From NCBI GenBank assembly GCA_039000515.1, contig JBCFYV010000249.1, forward strand, positions 62,001 through 126,000: a stretch of DNA of 64,000 nt. The letters run 5' to 3'. Shown piece by piece: positions 1 through 10,573 of this stretch (its first letter is position 1; every line of letters begins with the position of its first letter). The notes under the pieces were generated by a model. It worked only from the letters and a program-made list of their open reading frames with translations, searched no databases and had not been told where the DNA came from. A program made the translations under genes and the position numbers. This DNA comes from Timema cristinae (taxonomy: Eukaryota > Arthropoda > Insecta > Phasmatodea > Timematidae).

Positions 1-291
1 TGGGGTGAGGAAAGAGAAATAGATGTAGTGACGAGGAACGCAAAAAAAAAAAAAATGGGGAAACGAGGGAGTAAATGAAAATGGAGGAAACTGAAAAATT
101 AAATTGATTTTAACAATTTGTTTGATTGGTGTATACACAATTACTTTCGCGCCTAGTGCAAACAAAATTATAGAGGAATTAGATGAAAATAGGAGGGAGG
201 ATAAAAAGAGGGAGGGGGCTATACAGTGATGGTAGGACTGTATTAAAAAAAAAAGTAAAATAAAGTTTTGTTTTTATATTGCCACTAGATA
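1..291. other. AT-rich sequence, no gene seen
   Basis: Short A-runs and purine-rich stretches, no credible reading frame, no recognisable repeat. Confidence 0.5.
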
Positions 292-784
292 GCTGTTGCC
301 CGCAGCTTTGCTCGCGTGGAAGTTGATTATATACAAATACGAAAATATACATATGTATTTACAGATTAATTTAAAATATTACGTTACGTTGATGACCATA
401 ACTTGACCTCAGATCAAAAATAATGCAAGTCCGATAAAAACTTTCACCCCCTTTTTCATCCCATATTAAATAAAATTTCCAAAATTCCTGAAACACGTAT
501 TTATTTGTTTTACGTCAATAACCGAAATACAAAATTTTGTTTATGTAACTTTCAAAATGACGGACTTTTATACATATTATCATACATATTATCATCCCCT
601 ATTTTGACCCCCTTTGGGGTGGAATTTTCTAAAATCCTTTCTTAGTGGGTGCCTACATAACAAAATGAATATACAGTCCGAATTTCATGCTTGTAGCCTT
701 GATAGTTTGCGCTCGGCGATGATGAATCAGTCAGTCAGTCAGTCAGTCAGTCAGTCAGGACATGTTATTTTATAAGTATAGATG
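288..784 (+). repeat. Dispersed arthropod-type repeat ending in a CAGT microsatellite
   Basis: The left side holds the phrase CCCGCAGCTTTGCTCGCGTGG, of a kind often seen at the start of arthropod dispersed repeats. The right side ends in about seven CAGT units (728-758) followed by a TATAAGTATAGAT-like end. This head and tail resemble the 3' parts of RTE-like LINEs or SINEs of insects, from memory. No reading frame is present, so it is a non-autonomous or 5'-truncated copy. The family is not identified. Confidence 0.45.
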
Positions 785-1265
785 ATGGATGATTTGAAGC
801 TTTGTTTTACAGGATTCTTTATATATTTTTTTACGGGGAAGGGGGCTATAGGTTATAAATCACTTGAACGTACTGCATTTATGTCAAATTTTTAATTTCT
901 TAAAACACATTACAATACAAAATATTACATTTAATGTATTATAGAGTTAAACTAAATTTAAAAATATATATTTAAAAAGAATTAAATATTGTTTTAAAAT
1001 TTGACACTTTGTTAGAAATAGTGCCTCGGTTAACACGGAACCTCAGCTAAACGGGGCTCGGATAATCTAGAGTCCACTGTATGTAAAATAAAAATCTGTT
1101 TCTGACAAAAAAAAATTAAAATAATTTTATATCTTTCATGATCCGGCGGGCAGCGAGAAATATTACACAGGGTCACAAGTGCCCCGTGGGTCATGGGTTG
1201 TAGACCTTTATCATCGCACATGAACGATTTACTTAAATGTGTTAGAGATTAGAAGTAATGAATTT
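785..1265. other. AT-rich sequence, no gene seen
   Basis: Low-complexity AT-rich DNA. The only reading frame here (1030-1221, minus) has no recognisable domain. Confidence 0.45.
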
Positions 1266-1269
1266 AGTG

Positions 1270-1420
1270 GAAGTGTACTCGAATTTGCTCGGAAGGATAG
1301 TGGAAAAAAATTTAGTTAAGAACTACCTTCAGTACAACTGACCCGTATTTAAATCCCAATCATCTACAGTCCAGTCTATTGCGATAGTGACACCTTAAAA
1401 CATTTCAACAGCCAAAAGGT
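1270..1420 (-). repeat. Degenerate SINE-like repeat, related to 13480-13620
   Basis: On the minus strand this segment matches 13480-13620 over about 100 bases with many substitutions. Both share the order 'aaggtatcac', 'atagact', 'gattgg', 'tactga'. The copy at 13480-13620 begins with a phrase like a tRNA A box (TGGTCAGATGGTATAAGG), which suggests a tRNA-derived SINE. The copy here is more decayed. Confidence 0.35.
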
Positions 1421-1431
1421 AAACTTGAATA

Positions 1432-1530
1432 TCAGGACGATAACAGAAACGGATAGTTATTATTTTCAACATCATCACCCGGTATCGAACCGCAAGTCTC
1501 TAGATTGGATAACATAATGAAACCTAACCT
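1432..1530 (-). repeat. Possible tRNA-derived SINE remnant with B-box-like sequence
   Basis: The minus strand carries GGTTCGATACC (about 1481-1491), a good match to the RNA polymerase III B box. There is no clear A box at the usual distance and no tail, so this is only a candidate remnant. Confidence 0.25.
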
Positions 1531-2090
1531 TATAATGGGAATGTAGGGGACGAGGAAAAAGGACAATGTTTTTGTAGTTTTTATAGCAACATAGTTTTTT
1601 CCAAAATAAATAAAATATTTCTTCAGTACAAACATAGAGTTTAATTTTCTTCACGTGGTGATGTAAACCGTTGTTGAATATTTGTCAAGGGTGTCCTGGA
1701 ATTTAGTGACATGTTCTTTTCTTTTAAAAAGTTTCTCATTTAATTCTGCTATGATCATGAGAGATATTCAACAACTGTTGACATCACCATGGGAAGAAAA
1801 CTAAACTCTATGTTTGAACTGGATTTATTTAGGCAAAAAAAAAAAAAAGTTTTGATATAAATACTGTAAAAACCCTGCCCTTTTCTCACGTCCCCTTCCA
1901 TCCCACCTTAAATTCCAGGACAACCTCGACATATATTCAAGAACTGCTGATATCACCACATAAGTAAAATTAAACTCTTATGGTTTTATCGAAGTTATAT
2001 TTGATTTATTTGGCCTAACATATTTTTTTATGTAAAAACTACCAAAGATGCTGCTCCTTTCTAGTAAGCTACATGAACTTGTATTTATAG
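1530..2090. repeat. Fold-back (MITE-like) inverted repeat with three related arms
   Basis: The arm at 1530-1700 pairs with 1768-1910 as an inverted repeat. For example, 'acatagagtttaattttctt' near 1634 is mirrored near 1800. A third arm at about 1908-2080 repeats the second arm in direct orientation and also covers the 'tcctggaattta' centre. There are no reading frames. This is the structure of a non-autonomous DNA transposon of fold-back or MITE type, or two overlapping copies. Target duplications were not identified. Confidence 0.5.
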
Positions 2091-2600
2091 GATAGGAGGG
2101 AGGTGGAGTGTAGACGTTAACACACAAACATAACAGTTTTTACAATATTTATTTACAATCATGAAAAGTATACATTGAATATTTATGTACACACAGAGAA
2201 AAGTATACTGAGTATATTTACAGTAATATATATTTATACATATTGGGAATAGTGACCTCGGTACTAAATATAAAAGAAAGATGGTTCAATATAATATATA
2301 CATAGAGATAGTTTCAATTTAAAATCAAATAAATATATATACAATCAGTTATTATATTTGACTAGAATTAAAATAAATATATATACAAACAACTAATTGA
2401 CTAGAAAAAATCAGGTAGATGGAAGATAGTACTGGCGAATAAAAAAAGTATAAAAAATAACCCAGATGCATAAAATAAATCAATAAAAAATATGCCTGTT
2501 TTCATGCAGAAAAAATCTCAAATCTTTGAAAAATGGTATGTCAGTGGAACTGTCTGGAGTGAAAGAAAAAAAAAGTGATTATTCAGCCCGTCTAAATGAT
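2091..2600. other. AT-rich sequence, no gene seen
   Basis: Rich in TATATA and AAATAA runs. No coding signal and no recognised repeat. Confidence 0.45.
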
Positions 2601-2606
2601 CACCTT

Positions 2607-4400
2607 TTATTCGTGGCGAGGGCGTTTACAAGGACTCTGATACCCAAACAGCAACGTATTAAAATCATCTGTTATCCAGCGTTTGATGTACACGGGCCGG
2701 TAGACTTTCGTCCGCGAAACAGTACATACAGTCGCAAGACCTTTTCTTACAATTTTGTGCGGTATCTGTATGTATCTTTCCGCGGCCTGTTCGGTGACCA
2801 TTGATTTCAAAGTGTCAACATTAACGTCGTTCCGGTTGCCGTAGTTTATGGTGATCCCGCGAGCCTTGCACACCGTTTTTGTTTTGGCAGGATTGCCAAC
2901 AACACAAATTCTTTACGCGTAATTCTTGGGACCACCAGAAACAAAGGCGCTAATGTAGCTTCCCGGACCGTAATCCTGAAGTTCATCAGTGAGGTCACCT
3001 AAAAAGTTTCCGGTCGCTGGACTCCAAACGCTGGGGCGTTCCAGGAATAGAACGCTATCTGTATCATGATAAAAACGCGGTCCCCCAATTGTTCAAGGAT
3101 GCTGTATAAGTGCAACCTAGCCATAGCAGTCGTGTAGCATGCCACCGCCACACTCGTGTTAGAGTTAGGGCGCAACGCGTCACGCGCAGCCTTGTAATTG
3201 AGGAACATAACCTCATCATTTACATCAATGACGCTGTCCACGGTGATGTACGGATCCGTCAGGTACTTGTAGACGCCCTGATAGTCGTTGACAACGGCTA
3301 CGTGTGGTAAATCGGGTCTTTGCCCAAACTTTCCCCATAGTGAATTTAAAAAAAGTTTAGCCAGAGTGCGGAGACCAGGGTTTTTACAAACAGAGCCGAA
3401 ATCTAGTTTTACCCCTTACCTTTCCTCATAATTTTGAATAAAAGCTAACATTTCCTCTTGTGAGGTACACCACTCTGGCCATCCGCTGGCTTATTGTTTA
3501 ATTTTCAAAAAAGTATCAATGTACCCGTGAAACAGGCCGCCAGAACGCGTCTGACGGTCATAAACAGATACATTGTACTCCCACACTTCGTGCACTGCTT
3601 CAACGGTGTAGCCTTTCTCAACGGCTTTCCGGATTTCGTCAATCACCCAGACGCCTGTCAACCAGCGAGTTTTTTTTGTCGTTGTGCCGACACGCACCTT
3701 GGTTTTACTCCTCCCCTCATTTCCTGCACAAGATGAACATCAACTTGTCGTGCATCCACGTAGGCAATACGGGCAGGAATAAATCTCGCGGAGGCATCAC
3801 TGTAACTTTGGCTATGCCTTCTACTTGATCTATAGACGGACAATTTGGTTCCGAGTGAATTTTGGGGTGGCCGACGGAGTATTTTTTGTACTTGCAAACG
3901 TATGGATACAATGAACACACATCCAGTACTTGATCTTATCCCCACAAGAAAGGTCTGCTTCGTGGTAGAGCATGATACAATTTGTACGCCTGCCAAAGAG
4001 TGCAACCCTAGGGCTGAGAGGTTCCTTGGTATACACCTCGTGCCGCAGTACAAATGGTTTCAAGTACTTGTATGTGCGTTTCATAGCATTAAACGTACAC
4101 TCCCACATCTCTACGACCGTGTAGCCGGAATTCTTAAACTTTTCAACACAAGCAATGGTCGCTTCATAGCGTGTCTGCATGGTTTCGTGGGGACTATTTA
4201 ATAGGGGTGACCCTGTCAGGAAAACAGAAAAGACACCCATGCCAATAACAGCCCCAGAACTGAAAGACGGTGGTGGTATCTCCAGCTTTAGCAACGCCGT
4301 ATGCACGTCGCCCTAACACATATTCCTCACGGCTGTTACCCGCATGAAGAATAGATATTATCAACATTGGCAAAATGGTTTCGGCTCTAGGCCAAGATAC
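2607..4400 (-). pseudogene. Protein-primed DNA polymerase B, Polinton/Maverick (adintovirus-like) relic
   Basis: Read on the minus strand, several frames give in order the landmarks of a family B, protein-primed DNA polymerase: a WHGC segment near 4245, a WEC segment in 4194-3830, LTGVWVIDEI and GGLF in 3697-3491, ASGWPEW and a LNSLWGKFGQ motif around 3480-3330, YTTAMARL at about 3135, the catalytic YxDTDS at about 3053-3070, SGGPKNY at 2916-2936, and the C-terminal region ending at 2607. The family copies DNA of Polintons and adintoviruses. The N-terminal exonuclease part is missing. The frame changes near the YxDTDS motif, and an in-frame TAA lies at 2913-2915, so the gene is dead. No integrase, capsid or terminal repeat was found nearby. 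Confidence 0.75.
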
Positions 4401-5530
4401 AGACAAGACAGACAGAATTGAAAAATCCCATTTTTTTGTTTTGAAAGCATATAAAACGAAAATATTATTCGTAATCTCGAGGTCAAAAGAGTACCATTAC
4501 AATGTTATCTCTTTCTGTTTAAGATAATAATTTAAAAATTATACATATCTCACATTTTCTGAAATACTCATGACAATGAAGATAGAAAAGAATAACCGCG
4601 CCTCCCCTCTGTGACCTAGGGTTAAATGTGCTCAACACTAATTAATAATATTGTTCAAATCTAGTAGCAAATAGAAATATACTTTTACGGTAATTGGAAC
4701 TTTAGTTATTTCAGATCACTGCATGGCTGTTGTTCCACTATAAAACATTCTGTTCTAAATGAATTATATTAACTAATACATACAAATAAAACTTAAAGGA
4801 CCTTAAAGAACAAATCCCCAGAACTAAATCATATAGTCTTCTTCCTGGCTTTAAATTATCCAGAGATTTTAAAAATATAATGATTCGAGTTAAAAAAAAT
4901 TCATTTCGCTATTGTGTTAAAATGGCTAATTTGATATTTACAATTCTTATATTTTTAAAAGAACAAGGGCGCTTATATTGTAAAAGGTTTGGAGAATGTT
5001 CTACTTGTTGGTGAAGGGACACACAACAATAAGTTTTAAATAGCGATGCATATAATATGAAAATATTCTGGAACTCACAACAGAGCTTCATTTAAATTGT
5101 TTACTATACGTATGAAAATAAATATTTTAAATAGATAAGGTAAAACACAACAATAATATTTATCTTGGAAACCATTATTATAATATATTGAAATTAATTA
5201 TGTTTCCTGGCAACAAATACAAATCATTATTTGATTTCAAAAAAACACGAAAGAGTTTGATTGACGAATCTAAAATTTATAAGAAATATAAACACCAATA
5301 TTACACGCGATACTGTAATATAATATTATCCACAACATTACGAGAGCCTCATATACGAGGTTAAAATAATAAAAAATATACTAAGAAATTTAATCACGCA
5401 AGATACTCTGCCGTTTAATCAAGGTATTCTATGATAAAAACATGTATTTTCCTTAGGAATCTCACACATGGGTACCTATTTATTATATTGATACTTTAAC
5501 ATGAAGTTGAGTAAGGTTAACTGTAAAAGT
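4378..5530 (+). repeat. 1.1-kb dispersed repeat, copy 1
   Basis: Aligns co-linearly with 16690-17800, with indels. Shared landmarks include 'cggctctagg', 'ataaaacga', 'gcttatattgtaaaaggttt', 'ggtgaagggacacacaaca' and 'gaagttgagtaag'. There is no coding frame in either copy. Copy 1 is cut at its right end by LINE A and abuts the DNA polymerase relic on its left. The class is unknown; it may be a non-autonomous element or a non-coding part of a larger one. Confidence 0.6.
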
Positions 5531-8315
5531 ACTTGGCAAGATCAAAATGGCATTTCGGGAGGCGTATCTTCCAGGGAGAAACTCGACCTGTGGGGATAGC
5601 CTTTGGCAGGACTATCCCACACGCGTCGAAAACCGATAGCATCCGTATCCCAACCGGCCTTGTACTACGCCATTTGGTTTAATACAAGACTCAATTGGGG
5701 GAATGGAACATAGGCCGGTAAGCAACATGCCTTGGCATGCAGTGGAGTTTTGACACGTAAGATGCCAGAATATAGGACCACCGGTAAGAGAGAGGGGGCT
5801 CACCGCGTCGGCACAGATGCTGACGACTGGACTGGTACGAAAAGCACCAGTAGCCAGTCGAATGCCAGCATGGTGGACACTATCTAGCATCTTTAGTGCC
5901 GAAGATCTAGCTGAGCCATAAACAAAGCTGCCGTAATCAATTTTTGATCTCACCAAGGCCCTATAGAGGCGCATCAAGGTTTCCCTATCAGCATCCCAAT
6001 AGCGACCGCTAACTACTTTAAGTAAATTCAGTGCTTTAACACACCTTGCTTTCAGGTCTTTGATGTGGGGAATCCAAGTTAATTTAAAATCAAATAAAAG
6101 TCTCAGAAACCTTACGCTCTCCGTGACTGGTAAAACAACCTGGTTCATTAAAATATTGGGGGCTGGCTGTATTCTGCGTAATCTATGAAAGTGGACGACC
6201 GTCGTCTTGGCCGCTGAAAAGGTAAAGCCACTACACGATGCCCACATCCATAGATTGTTGACAGCTAATTGTATCTGCCGTTCAGCCCTGTGGAGACTCG
6301 ATGAACTGCAATAAATTGCGTAGTCATCCACAAAGAGGCATGAACGAACAGGTAAGCGCACATTGTCTACAATGCTATTTATCGCAATATCGATAAGCGT
6401 ACAGCTTAAAATACTACCCTGAGGCACCCCATTTTCTTGAATAAAATCATCGGATAAGGCGTTGTTTAACCTTACCCGGAAGTGTCTATCTGACATAAAA
6501 TTAGATATAAAAATAGAAAGATTCCCCTGGAACCCCCAATTAAACAGGGCGTTTAAAATGCCCTACCGCCATGTGGTGTCGTAAGCCTTCTCCAAATCAA
6601 AGAAGACAGCCAATAGGTGTTGTTTATGGAGGAAGGCGTCACGAACTGCTGTCTCAAGGCGAACAAGACGATCTACCGTGGATCGGTTACGACGAAAGCC
6701 ACATTGCATATTAGATAGTAGATTGCGGGATTCTAACTACCATGTAAATCTTTTATTGATCATTTTCTCTAATATTTTGCATACACAACTAGTTAATGCT
6801 ATAGGTCTATAAATAGTTGGGTCTAATTTATCCTTGCTACTTTTATGTATAGGGATAACGGTTGCTTGCCTCCACAGTGTTGGGAACTGACGAGATTCCC
6901 AAACACAATTGTAAAGGTCTAGGAGGAATGCCCGTCCAGTAGGGGGCAGTTGGAGCAACATTTCATAATTGATGTTGTCAGGGCTGAAACTGTGTTGCAC
7001 GCCTGGGACAGATATAGATAAGTTCCTCTTTAGTAAAGGGGGAGTTATAATCCTACCCCGACTTTGGCCAAAATAAATAGTAAGGTGCTCGAGGTTCCGC
7101 TTATGCACCTCGAACTCGTTAGAGTAGCTCGCAGCGCTAGAAATAGCGGCGAACATCGAGCCCAATACATTGACAACCTCCGCATGAGAGGAGACAAGCG
7201 AACCGTTAGACATGAGGGTAGATATAATATTAATGGAATTTTTGCTACTACCTAATTTACGAATACTGTCCCAAACCTTAGTTGTGGGAGTCATAATTGT
7301 AAGGGTAGAGATAAACTGTCTCCAAGACTCTCTTCTGCTTTCTCGAATAACACGGTGAGCTCGAGCATGTAGAATCCGGAATGACTCCAGATTCTCCAAG
7401 GTAGGACGTCGATGAAAGAGGCGTTGGGGCCTTTGACGGTCAGAAATAGCCAACCGACACTCCTCGTTCCACCAGGGAACAGGACGGTGGCGCGGATTTG
7501 GGGATGGAAGCACTCGCCACCGCGATGACCGTCGAAGTAAAATGCCCAACCTTAACATCGGTGTCAGGATGTTGGGATTCACCAAATACGGCGAGATCTC
7601 GGAATCTATCCCAGTCGACACGTTTTAGCACCCATTGGGGTAGCCGTACCGTACTGGGAGGATCTTGAAGTGGTGAGAGCAGGATGGGAAAATGATCACT
7701 GCCGCACTGCACTGCTGCAGTGAACCTCCCAAAGGAAGTGAGCAGCGATCCCGGGACTACATAAGGTAAGCTCGATGGCAGAGGATACACCATTAAAGGC
7801 AGAGAAGTGTGTCTGGGCCCCGGTGTTCATTAACACCAGGTTTCCCGAGAAATGATATCCTCTACCATCCTCCCACAGGCGTCTGTAAAATTAGACCCCC
7901 ACACCAGGTTATGCGCATTACAATCCCCCAAGATGATATAGGGGGCGGGAAGTTGTATAAAGAGGGCCTATAGAGTCCTCTTTGAAACACGCTCACCCGG
8001 TGGGAGGTAGATACAGCATATTGTTACCTCCAAAGGGAGGGAGACTCTGACAGCAATCACTTGGAGATCAGATATAATATTTATAAGCTTATTATATACA
8101 TTGCTACGTGCAAGTATAGCCACACCTCCACTAGCCTGATCAAAGAATGGCTTGTCGGTACGATATACATCGTACCCACGAAGCATTGGGTTATCAGTTG
8201 GGCGGAAGTGGGTCTCCTGCAAGCACAAGATGGGAGAATGCAGGGAAGAAATTAGTTGTTTAATTTCCTCTACACGAGCATAGAAACCCCTACAATTCCA
8301 TTGTAGTAGCGTCAT
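5531..8315 (-). pseudogene. LINE A ORF2: endonuclease and reverse transcriptase, truncated
   Basis: The start MTLLQWNCRGFYARVEEI at 8315 opens an APE-type endonuclease that nicks target DNA; QETHFR carries the catalytic Glu. The reverse transcriptase follows in frames 7621-6737 and 6496-5612, with YRPIALTSC, PQGSILS and FVDD, the metal-binding Asp pair. Several frameshifts and stops split it. The catalytic RNase H motifs and the C-terminal Cys/His motif are missing because the copy ends at 5531. The ORF1 stop at 8334-8336 lies 18 bases upstream, the arrangement seen in the other copies. Confidence 0.85.
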
Positions 8316-8333
8316 ACTTTATTAATATAAAAT

Positions 8334-10005
8334 CTAGTTATCCTCGCAATTCATGACACTATCCTTTAATAATAAAAATTGGTTGAGGACCTTTTTAAGT
8401 TCTCTTGACATTTCCAGTCTCTCCTGGACCTCCCGCTTCAGGAGAGGCTTCGGTTTGTCCCTGGGAGACTGGGTTGTTGGACCCTTAGGTGAAGGCTTTG
8501 TTAATGCCTTCGACGATTTTTTTGTTGTAATATTGTATACGGTCCCTCACTGGTCCTTACTCAAGGAACCAGTGGGACTCGCCTTGGCGGCCTCGCCTGT
8601 TCTGCAACCCACCCCAACCTCCGGACGCCCAGAGGGGAGTGTGAGTGGCCCAACAACGGCCGCCCGTGTTTTAGTACCCCGAGGTGGGTCCTTGTGGATT
8701 ACCCGAGGTGGGTTCGGGGGCTTCCCGAGGCGGGCTGGCGGGGGGGGGGGGGTCCCCAGAGGTGTGCTAGGGGGTTTCCTCCAGGAGGTCTCCTCGGTGG
8801 TATAGGTGGGGGAGACGACCTTTGTGGCGGTTTGGCCTTGTTTAAAAATTTAGGCGCCACAGAAGTTGGTGCGGAATCACTATAGATGTCTCGAGAAGAG
8901 ACTAATGACACTGGTCACGTTGGCGTCTTAGTAAGATTAACTGCGCAATGGCAGTTGGGACAGTTTATGTTCTGACTGACAATCTGGCTATATGAAGTTT
9001 GAAATACCGTAGCCTGACTAGTTACGTATTCCTTGCGTGCCTGGGCATATGAGATCTTCTTTTCGGATTGTATCTCCAGGACTTTCTTCTCTACCTTCCA
9101 TTTCGGACAGGCCCGAGACCAGGCGGAATGCGGACCCTTGCAGTTGACGCAGTATTTAGGAGACTCACACGGTGTTTCGTGAGCCTCCTGTCCACAATTC
9201 GCACAGGTTGGCTTACCCCGGCATAGCAGCTTCGTATGCCCAAATTCCTGACACTGAAAACAGCATCGAGGGTTAGGGACATACGGCTGGACCCTGAACA
9301 CGTGGAAACCCACTCGGACCTCCTTTGGAAGGGTAGGTGTCGCAAAAGTGAGGATATACGTGTCGTTATTTTCTCTTGTCCGTTCTTTTCGATGACAATG
9401 CGGTACACTTCGGTGACGTGCTGAGGGGAAAGCTCCTCACAGATATCCTCAATGCTCACGCAGTCGAGGTCATAGCAAGTGACCACTCCCTTGCAAACAT
9501 TGAGGAACCTGTGTGGTTCCACCTTCACCGGTATATGAGACGTATTGCTCAACGGTATTTCCGAGATTGCCATTACTCTTAAGAACTGAATGTCGTTAAT
9601 TGTTTGTATCATGATCGTGCCTTAACGCATTTTTCTGATTGATACATTAGATTGCGCTGCACCATTTATCACCCTTTCGAGGACAAATGGGCTTTAGACT
9701 TTCGTTTTCCTCTACTCGAGACATCACCAGGAAGCGGGGCTGGGGCCTCACCACCTCCTGGGTTTCTTCTAATTGAGGGCTGGATGGCCTTACCCGTTTT
9801 CGCTTCTTATCAGCATTACGGCCCTGTGAGGGGCCGGGCAGTGGGATGCAAGCAGAATTTGGCAGTACGGTGCCAGCGGTGACAATATCGTCGGCCATGC
9901 CGTATTGGGGGACGACCTACACATTACTCGGATCGTAGACCCAGGGTGATCCAATTTCGTACTACCACATAAGGCCCCGTTAACCCTCCCAACGGGGAGC
10001 CCCAC
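8334..10005 (-). pseudogene. LINE A ORF1: zinc-knuckle nucleic-acid-binding protein, broken
   Basis: ORF1 of this family makes the RNA-binding partner of ORF2. The start MGLPVGRVNGALCG at 10005 matches the start in copy C at 45844. The middle (9612-9091) carries the conserved block before the knuckles. Three CCHC knuckles lie at about 9280-9110, with CFQCQEFGHTKLLC first and CVNCKGPHSAWSRACP last. The C-terminal part passes through a Pro/Arg/Gly-rich repeat (about 8810-8670) and a basic tail to a stop at 8334. Frame changes near 9650, 9300 and in the repeat break it. Confidence 0.8.
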
Positions 10006-10299
10006 ACGACGCTATACATGTCAACTTTCGCATGGGGCAGCGCCAGAAGAAAGGTCATTGCAGCAAGTGGGTGCAGGAAAGTGCCAATTTTACGTCCGGG
10101 CCCTCATGAACGAAACCTATCTTTTCTCAAAGTGGAGTACGTGGTTATTGTCATCCCTAAGGCCCTTCTACTAAGGTATTGCAACCGGCGCACTTTCATT
10201 CAGGAGCTAAATTGCAGAGGTATCCAGTAATTTACAGAGAAGAGACGGGTTAGTAGCCAAGGTCGTCAACGGATAAGCCAAAGGCTTCCGTGCAGGATG

Positions 10300-10455
10300 A
10301 ACGGCAGGGGGAAAGGAAGAAAGAGGTAAAGAAAGTAATAGGAAGGAAAATAAGGAAGGAGAGGGAAAAGAGAAAAGAAGGAAGGAGAGAGAAAATGGAA
10401 AAGAAAGAAGGAGAGAAAAAAATAAAGGAAAAAGGAGGTGAAAGGAAAGATATAG
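10300..10455 (+). repeat. Polypurine tract in the 5' leader of LINE A
   Basis: About 150 bases made almost only of A and G (GGAAAG, GAAAGAAG units). The equivalent part of copy C (46140-46245) is purine-rich too but shorter and differently arranged, so this tract seems to have expanded in copy A. It makes long reading frames on both strands that have no coding meaning. Confidence 0.7.
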
Positions 10456-10494
10456 AAAAGGTTTGTCCTACACGAGGTACGTCCTGCACAGAAG

Positions 10495-10573
10495 CCTCCC
10501 CTTTTAGTCGCTTCTTATGACAAGCAGGGGTTACTGCGGGACTATTATAAACCCCGTCCCGCAGGGGGGTATT
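10495..10573 (-). promoter_or_regulatory. Structured 5' terminus of the LINE (pseudoknot candidate), copy A
   Basis: The last 80 bases of the element hold a perfect 9-bp stem (10534-10542 with 10556-10564, CTGCGGGAC arms). Its loop contains AACCCC (10550-10555), which can pair with GGGGTT at 10527-10532, giving an H-type pseudoknot. The same pairing exists in copy C. A second hairpin can form around the GAAGCGACTAA phrase. Role unknown: RNA stability, translation or promoter function are possible. Confidence 0.5.

Larger units (their letters stand above)
5531..10573 (-). mobile_element. I-clade-like LINE copy A, 5' end present, 3' end missing
   Basis: On the minus strand the copy runs from the family's 5' terminus at 10573 to a break inside the RNase H region at 5531. 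It keeps the 5' leader, ORF1, the 18-base spacer and most of ORF2. The end of ORF2, the 3' UTR and the TAA tail are lost. This is the reverse of the usual 5' truncation. The break joins the 1.1-kb repeat at a shared 'acttg' sequence, which suggests a deletion or recombination after insertion. Assignment to the I group rests on the endonuclease-RT-RNase H order and on the TAA tails of sister copies. Confidence 0.85.

Noticed and set aside
8353..8911. Gly/Pro-rich plus-strand frames at the LINE A ORF1 end (and similar ones at 36818-37300, 44176-44961, 62958-63535)
   Set aside because: They are antisense shadows of the ORF1 minisatellite and recur at the same place in every copy.
10250..10520. 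Lys/Glu-rich (plus) and Ser/Phe-rich (minus) frames in the purine tract
   Set aside because: They are products of low-complexity polypurine DNA in the LINE leader.
10495..10573. Calling the LINE 5' end an HDV-like ribozyme
   Set aside because: Only two nested pairings can be seen; the P3 and P4 helices and the catalytic C strand of the HDV fold are not found, so only a pseudoknot candidate is reported.
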